64,000 bases of DNA, from positions 41,670 to 105,669 of the forward strand of contig NZ_JAKWBE010000031.1 of assembly GCF_022513565.1 (NCBI RefSeq). Direction: 5' to 3'. The notes under the pieces were generated by a model, which worked only from the letters and a program-made list of their open reading frames with translations, made no database searches and had not been told where the DNA came from. Origin of the DNA: Streptomyces gilvus (GTDB taxonomy: Bacteria > Actinomycetota > Actinomycetes > Streptomycetales > Streptomycetaceae). Of this stretch, positions 60,096-64,000 are shown one piece after another. How positions within the stretch are numbered: the stretch's first letter is position 1; each line of letters starts with the position of its first letter. A program made the position numbers and the translations under genes.

Positions 60096-61268
60096 CTACG
60101 CCAGCAGCCCCCGCAGCGGGAACACCGCCCGCCGGGTCGCCAGCACCGCCTGGTCCAGGCGGTCGGCGGGGTCGTAGCCCTCGTCCCAGCTCGCGAAGGA
60201 CACCGGCCACCGCCCGTCCGTCATCCTCGCCGGCGCCAACTGCCGGGTCCGCGCGAAGACTTCCTGCCGCCAGCCCTCCGGGATCATCGCCTCCGGCTCC
60301 ACCGGCCGCCCCGCCGCGATCCCGACGAGATGCGTCCACGACCGCGGCACGACCTCGACCACGGCGTAACCGCCGCCGCCGAGCGCGACCCACCGCCCGT
60401 CGGCGTACTCGTGGGCCAGCTCGTGACAGGCCACCTGCACGGCCCGCTGCGCGTCCAGGGAGACGGCGAGATGTGCGAGCGGGTCCTCGAAGTGCGTGTC
60501 GGCCCCGTGCTGGGTCACCAGCACCTGCGGCCGGAAGTCCGCGATCAGCTCCGGCACCACCGCGTGAAAGGCCCGCAGCCACCCCGCGTCGCCGGTCCCC
60601 GCGGGCAGCGCGACATTCACCGCCGACCCCTCCGCCGAGTCCGCGCCCGTCTCCTCCGGCCACCCGGTCTGCGGGAACAGCGTCCGCGGATGCTCGTGCA
60701 GGGAGATCGTCAGAACCCGCGGATCCTCCCAGAAGGCCGCCTGCACCCCGTCCCCGTGATGCACGTCCACGTCGACGTAGGCGACCCGCTCGGCCCCCAG
60801 CTCCAGCAGCCGCGCGATCGCGAGCGAGGCGTCGTTGTAGATGCAGAACCCGGACGCACCGCCCGGCATGGCGTGGTGCAGCCCGCCCGCGAAGTTCACG
60901 GCGTGCAACGCCTCACCCCGCCACACGGCCTCCGCCGCCCCCACCGACTGCCCGGCGATCATCGCCGACACCTCGTGCATACCGGCGAAGGCGGGATCGT
61001 CCATCGTCCCGAGCCCGTACGCCCCGTCCGCCGCCCCCGGATCCGCCGAGGCCGCCTTCACGGCCGCGATGTAGTCCTCCCGGTGGACGAGCCGCAGCGT
61101 CGACTCCCCGGCGGGCCTCGCCGCCGCCACCTGGACGTCCTTGTCGAGCCCGAAGGCGTCGACAAGCCGCCGGGTCAGGGCGAGCCGGACCGGGTCCATC
61201 GGATGGTCCGGACCGAAGTCATAGCCCGTTACTGCCTCGTCCCACATCAGCTGTGCGCGGCCGCTCAT
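60096..61268 (-). CDS. acuC: Acetoin utilization protein AcuC / class I histone-deacetylase fold
   Basis: 390-residue zinc-dependent deacylase of the arginase/HDAC fold. Metal and catalytic residues are seen in VNFAGGLHHAMPGGASGFCIYND and VDVDVHHGDGVQAAFWED, with GADTHFEDP and LGGGGYAVVEVVPRSW. AcuC removes acetyl groups from acetyl-CoA synthetase and related lysine substrates. ATG 61268 is set by the family N-terminus (SGRAQLMWDE); nine bases upstream lies an alternative. The MFS gene upstream overlaps its start by 50 bases. Confidence 0.93.
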   Translation of the reverse strand: MSGRAQLMWDEAVTGYDFGPDHPMDPVRLALTRRLVDAFGLDKDVQVAAARPAGESTLRLVHREDYIAAVKAASADPGAADGAYGLGTMDDPAFAGMHEVSAMIAGQSVGAAEAVWRGEALHAVNFAGGLHHAMPGGASGFCIYNDASLAIARLLELGAERVAYVDVDVHHGDGVQAAFWEDPRVLTISLHEHPRTLFPQTGWPEETGADSAEGSAVNVALPAGTGDAGWLRAFHAVVPELIADFRPQVLVTQHGADTHFEDPLAHLAVSLDAQRAVQVACHELAHEYADGRWVALGGGGYAVVEVVPRSWTHLVGIAAGRPVEPEAMIPEGWRQEVFARTRQLAPARMTDGRWPVSFASWDEGYDPADRLDQAVLATRRAVFPLRGLLA

Positions 61269-62433
61269 GCCCGCCACCGTATCGGTCCGACGCGGGAGCG
61301 AACGAGCGGGCGTAGACCAGGGTCACCAGCACCAACACCATCGGCACGAGCATCGCCCAGCGGTAGCTCCAGGCATCCCCCAGCGCACCCACCAGCGGCG
61401 ACCCGATCAGAAAGCCGACGTAGTTGAACACATTCAGCCGCGCCACGGCCGCGTCGGAGGCGTTCGGGAACAGCCGCCCGGCGGCCGCGAAGGTCTGCGG
61501 CACCAGCACACACAGCCCGAGCCCCAGCAGAGTGAACCCGAGCATCCCCACCCATGCCCCGGGCGCGACAGCCACCACGGCGAACCCGCCCGCGGCCACC
61601 ACAGCCCCCAGCCGCACGACCGCCACGGCCCCGAACCGCCGCACGCCCAGGTCCCCCAGCGACCGCCCCACCAGCGTGGTCACCATGTACACGTTGTACG
61701 GCACCGTCGACAGCTGCTCCGAACTGCCGAGCACGTCCTTCAGATACTTGGCGCTCCAGTTGGAGACGGTCGAGTCACCGATGTACGCGAAGGTCATCAC
61801 CAGACACAGCGGCAACAGCAGCTTGAAGACGACCGACTGCCCCTGGCTCCGCTCCTCCGCCAACTCGGCCACCGGATCGGCGTCGACGTACCACCGGCTC
61901 CCGACCAGCACGGCCGGCAGCAGCACCGCGATGACCGGCAGATACGACACCCACAGCGCGAGATGCCAGTGCGCCCCCACCCAGGCCAGCGAGGCCCCCA
62001 CGATGCCGCCCAGACTGAACGCGGCGTGGAAGCTGAGCATGATGCTGCGCCCGTACGACCGCTGCAGGCTCACCCCGAGCATGTTCATCGAGGCGTCCAG
62101 GCCGCCCACGGCCAGCCCGAAGGCGGCCAGCGCGATCCCCAGCTCGGCCAGCTGGTCCCCGGAGCCGACACCGACCAGCGCCAGCATCACCACCGGCTGC
62201 AGGCACCGCAGCAGCACACTGGGCCGTATGCGCTTCACCAGCTGCTCGGTGGTCACGCTTCCGACGCCGGCCAGGATGGGCACGGCGGCCAGGAAGGCGG
62301 GCAGCAGCGCGTCGGAGACGCCGTACCGGTCCTGGATGGCCGGGATGCGGGTCACCAGAAGGGCGAAGGTGGCGCCCTGGGCGAAGAAGCTCAACGCCAA
62401 AGAGGCCCTACCGCGCCGCAAGACATCTGTCAT
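61219..62433 (-). CDS. MFS transporter
   Basis: 404-residue permease with about 12 membrane segments. The loop motif is LLVTRIPAIQDRYGVSD and the later region ADSTVSNWSAKYLKDVLG-like matches YbjJ/fucose-permease-like MFS proteins. Substrate unknown. Its stop lies 50 bases inside the acuC gene, so the two are probably co-transcribed with overlapping frames. The last 20 residues are charged and hydrophilic. Confidence 0.92.
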   Translation of the reverse strand: MTDVLRRGRASLALSFFAQGATFALLVTRIPAIQDRYGVSDALLPAFLAAVPILAGVGSVTTEQLVKRIRPSVLLRCLQPVVMLALVGVGSGDQLAELGIALAAFGLAVGGLDASMNMLGVSLQRSYGRSIMLSFHAAFSLGGIVGASLAWVGAHWHLALWVSYLPVIAVLLPAVLVGSRWYVDADPVAELAEERSQGQSVVFKLLLPLCLVMTFAYIGDSTVSNWSAKYLKDVLGSSEQLSTVPYNVYMVTTLVGRSLGDLGVRRFGAVAVVRLGAVVAAGGFAVVAVAPGAWVGMLGFTLLGLGLCVLVPQTFAAAGRLFPNASDAAVARLNVFNYVGFLIGSPLVGALGDAWSYRWAMLVPMVLVLVTLVYARSFAPASDRYGGGHERPRTADVGRGSNGL

Positions 62434-62514
62434 GGCGGCGAGCGTAGGGCCCCTGGCTACCTGTGGGTAGATCCAGCCAAAGATGAATTTCCTTCACCTT
62501 TACCTTCGGTGCCT

Positions 62515-63225
62515 TCAGGCGGCGACAGCGACCTCGGGAACCTCGGCGGTGTCGGCGGCTTCGGCGGCGGCCACCTCGGCGGAGACCATCCGTGCCATCG
62601 GCTCGGCGGCGAGCCCGCCGCTGACCACGATCCCGATCCCGATCGCCCCGAGCAGGATGACCGTGCCGAGCCACACCATGGTGTCCACCGGCAGCGTGTA
62701 CGCCCCCACGACCCGCACCACGCACTCGGCGAGCAGCGCCACGCCCCACACCACGGAGTACGCGCTCTCCGACCTCCGGAAGGCGGCGGATCCGCTCCGC
62801 AGCCGCTCGAAGGCCGCGTCCCGGGCCGCGTCCCCCTTGACCAGGAAGGGCCTGAGCCCCTCGGTCATCATCGGCCGTCCCAGCGCCACCGACACCAGGA
62901 TCGCGATACCGATGGTGCTGCTGACCCCGCTGTCCTTGGCGAGCATCAGCCGCGGGTCACCGGAGACGAAGCTCAGCGCCAGCGACACCACGTTCACGAG
63001 CAGGATGAGCCCGGCCAGACCGTTGACCCGGCGCTCCTTGACCACGCCCCACACCGTCCGCAGAGCCGGCCCGACACTGCTCCACGCCAGGGCGGCGAAG
63101 GTGCTCGCGCCGAACCCGTCCTTCAGCAGGTAGTACGTTCCGAGCGGCACCGCCACGTCCACGATCAGCGGCCCGAAGGTGCTCTGCTTGCTCGCCTTGT
63201 CGGTGTTGCTCGTCTTCTTCGTCAT
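62515..63225 (-). CDS. VC0807-type membrane protein
   Basis: 236 residues, multi-span membrane protein of the VC0807 family: PLIVDVAVPLGTYYLLKDGFG, LIRPSVGPALRTVWGVVKERRV-like region and RRSESAYSVVWGVALLAECVVRVV. Role unknown. ATG 63225; the C-terminus is Glu/Ala-rich. Downstream of the HAD hydrolase on the minus strand. Confidence 0.85.
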   Translation of the reverse strand: MTKKTSNTDKASKQSTFGPLIVDVAVPLGTYYLLKDGFGASTFAALAWSSVGPALRTVWGVVKERRVNGLAGLILLVNVVSLALSFVSGDPRLMLAKDSGVSSTIGIAILVSVALGRPMMTEGLRPFLVKGDAARDAAFERLRSGSAAFRRSESAYSVVWGVALLAECVVRVVGAYTLPVDTMVWLGTVILLGAIGIGIVVSGGLAAEPMARMVSAEVAAAEAADTAEVPEVAVAA

Positions 63226-63295
63226 GCCCTCTACCTTCGCGGAGGGCACCCCCACGGCAGTAGAAACGATCGTCCAGGGCTCGGCATGACATTTG

Positions 63296-63940
63296 TCAGC
63301 CGAGCAGCCCTGCCAACTCACACATGTCGCTGAACAGTTGGGTGGCCCCGGCGAGCTTGGCAGCGGGCGTCATGGCGGTGAACCCGTAGACGTCCATCCC
63401 GGCCGCCACAGCCGCCCGCACCCCCAGCGGACTGTCCTCGACGACCACACACCGCTCCGGCGCGACACCCATCCGCTCGGCCGCGTACAGGAACAGATCC
63501 GGCGCCGGCTTCCCCCGCCCCACGTCCTCGGAACTGAAGATCTGCTGCTCCCCGAACCACCGGTCCAGCCCGGTCTTCCGATGCCCCACCCGAATCCGCG
63601 CATGACTCCCCGAGGACGCCACGCAGTACGGCACCCCGTCCGCCGCGAGCTTCCCCAGCACGTCGACGGCCCCGGGCATCGGCTCCAACTCCCGCTCGAA
63701 AGCGGCGAACACCCGCGCATGGAAGACGTCGTCGAAGTCGTCCGGGAGCCGCCGTCCCGTCCGCTCCAGCACCAGGTCATGCACCCGGTGCATCGCCGAC
63801 CCCATGTAGTCCCGGATGGAGTCCTCGTACGACGTCGGATGCCCCAGCTCCGTCAGATAGGCGGCCAGGAGCCGGTTGGAGATGGGCTCACTGTCGACGA
63901 GGACGCCGTCGTTGTCGAAGATGACGAGGTCATAGCGCAT
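63296..63940 (-). CDS. HAD family hydrolase (beta-phosphoglucomutase-like)
   Basis: 214 residues with HAD motif I FDNDGVLVDSEP, motif II VASSG, and motif III/IV GRGKPAPDLFLYAAERMG and VVEDSPLGVRAAVAAGM. The cap between motifs I and II is helical as in subfamily I sugar phosphatases. Substrate not evident. Preceded by a perfect hairpin that separates it from whatever lies beyond the window edge. Confidence 0.93.
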   Translation of the reverse strand: MRYDLVIFDNDGVLVDSEPISNRLLAAYLTELGHPTSYEDSIRDYMGSAMHRVHDLVLERTGRRLPDDFDDVFHARVFAAFERELEPMPGAVDVLGKLAADGVPYCVASSGSHARIRVGHRKTGLDRWFGEQQIFSSEDVGRGKPAPDLFLYAAERMGVAPERCVVVEDSPLGVRAAVAAGMDVYGFTAMTPAAKLAGATQLFSDMCELAGLLG

Positions 63941-63959
63941 GAAGTCACTGTAAACGCAG

Positions 63960-63990
63960 AAAACCCCGCACCGGAAAGGTGCGGGGTTTT
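63960..63990. terminator. Perfect hairpin at window edge
   Basis: AAAACCCCGCACC and GGTGCGGGGTTTT form 13-bp arms around GGAAA, with A and T runs outside. It is upstream of the HAD gene start and so probably ends a gene beyond the window on its right, in the minus direction. Confidence 0.9.
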
Positions 63991-64000
63991 CTCACGAATT

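Overview
The window is chromosomal DNA of a high-GC actinomycete, almost certainly a Streptomyces. The evidence is the very GC-rich third codon position, frequent GTG and TTG starts, and a set of genes typical of the genus: the developmental sigma factor BldN with its anti-sigma factor RsbN, BdtA, the redox repressor Rex in front of hemACD, a class I lysyl-tRNA synthetase, GAF-ANTAR, DUF397/DUF5753, DUF3558 and DUF2637 proteins. No rRNA, tRNA, CRISPR array, insertion sequence or antibiotic biosynthetic cluster was found.

Layout. 1-5.2 kb, minus strand: hemL, a histidine phosphatase, a deacetylase-like lipoprotein, a TlpA/ResA thioredoxin, CcdA and ResB (cut by the window edge), coupling a heme-precursor enzyme to cytochrome c maturation. 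5.6-13.4 kb: a mixed stretch of regulators, an SDR, a secreted protein, a GAF-ANTAR regulator, a 5'-truncated sigma factor, a lipoprotein, an MFS pump and a DUF3515 protein. 13.7-16.2 kb: a two-component system whose kinase gene ends inside a nine-copy 34-bp tandem repeat. 16.3-24 kb: a flavin monooxygenase/FMN reductase pair, an AraC gene broken by a small GC palindrome, MarR, YnfA, SDR, a phosphatase-GNAT fusion and RtcB. 24.2-31.3 kb: two DUF3558 lipoproteins, a DUF2637 membrane protein, and divergent lysS and argS.

31.3-40.2 kb is the accessory region. It has a WhiJ-type HATPase / DUF5753 regulator / DUF397 trio with a frameshifted regulator, a methyltransferase/TetR pair sharing three palindromic operators, and a probable defence island. 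The island contains an HExxH metalloprotease-like protein, a small unknown protein, an intact RecF-like ATPase overlapping a DUF4276 TOPRIM-like gene, a decayed second copy of the same two-gene design, and a broken HATPase gene. The intact ATPase is preceded by a perfect 15-bp-arm palindrome. A HelR-type RNA polymerase-protecting ATPase follows at 40.4-42.6 kb, with a long perfect palindrome resembling the rifamycin-associated element upstream.

42.7-64 kb is mostly conserved core: DUF4253, DUF574 methyltransferase, DUF805, then hemB and the overlapping rex-hemA-hemC-hemD operon with a Rex operator, a glutaredoxin-like protein, a HAD phosphatase, bldN and rsbN, a PlsC-type acyltransferase, an epimerase, the 32-residue ribosomal protein bS22, bdtA, an AcuC deacetylase, an MFS transporter, a VC0807-like membrane protein and a HAD hydrolase. 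Perfect hairpins separate several units. Heme synthesis (hemL, hemA, hemC, hemD, hemB), its redox control (Rex) and cytochrome c assembly are therefore all represented in one window.
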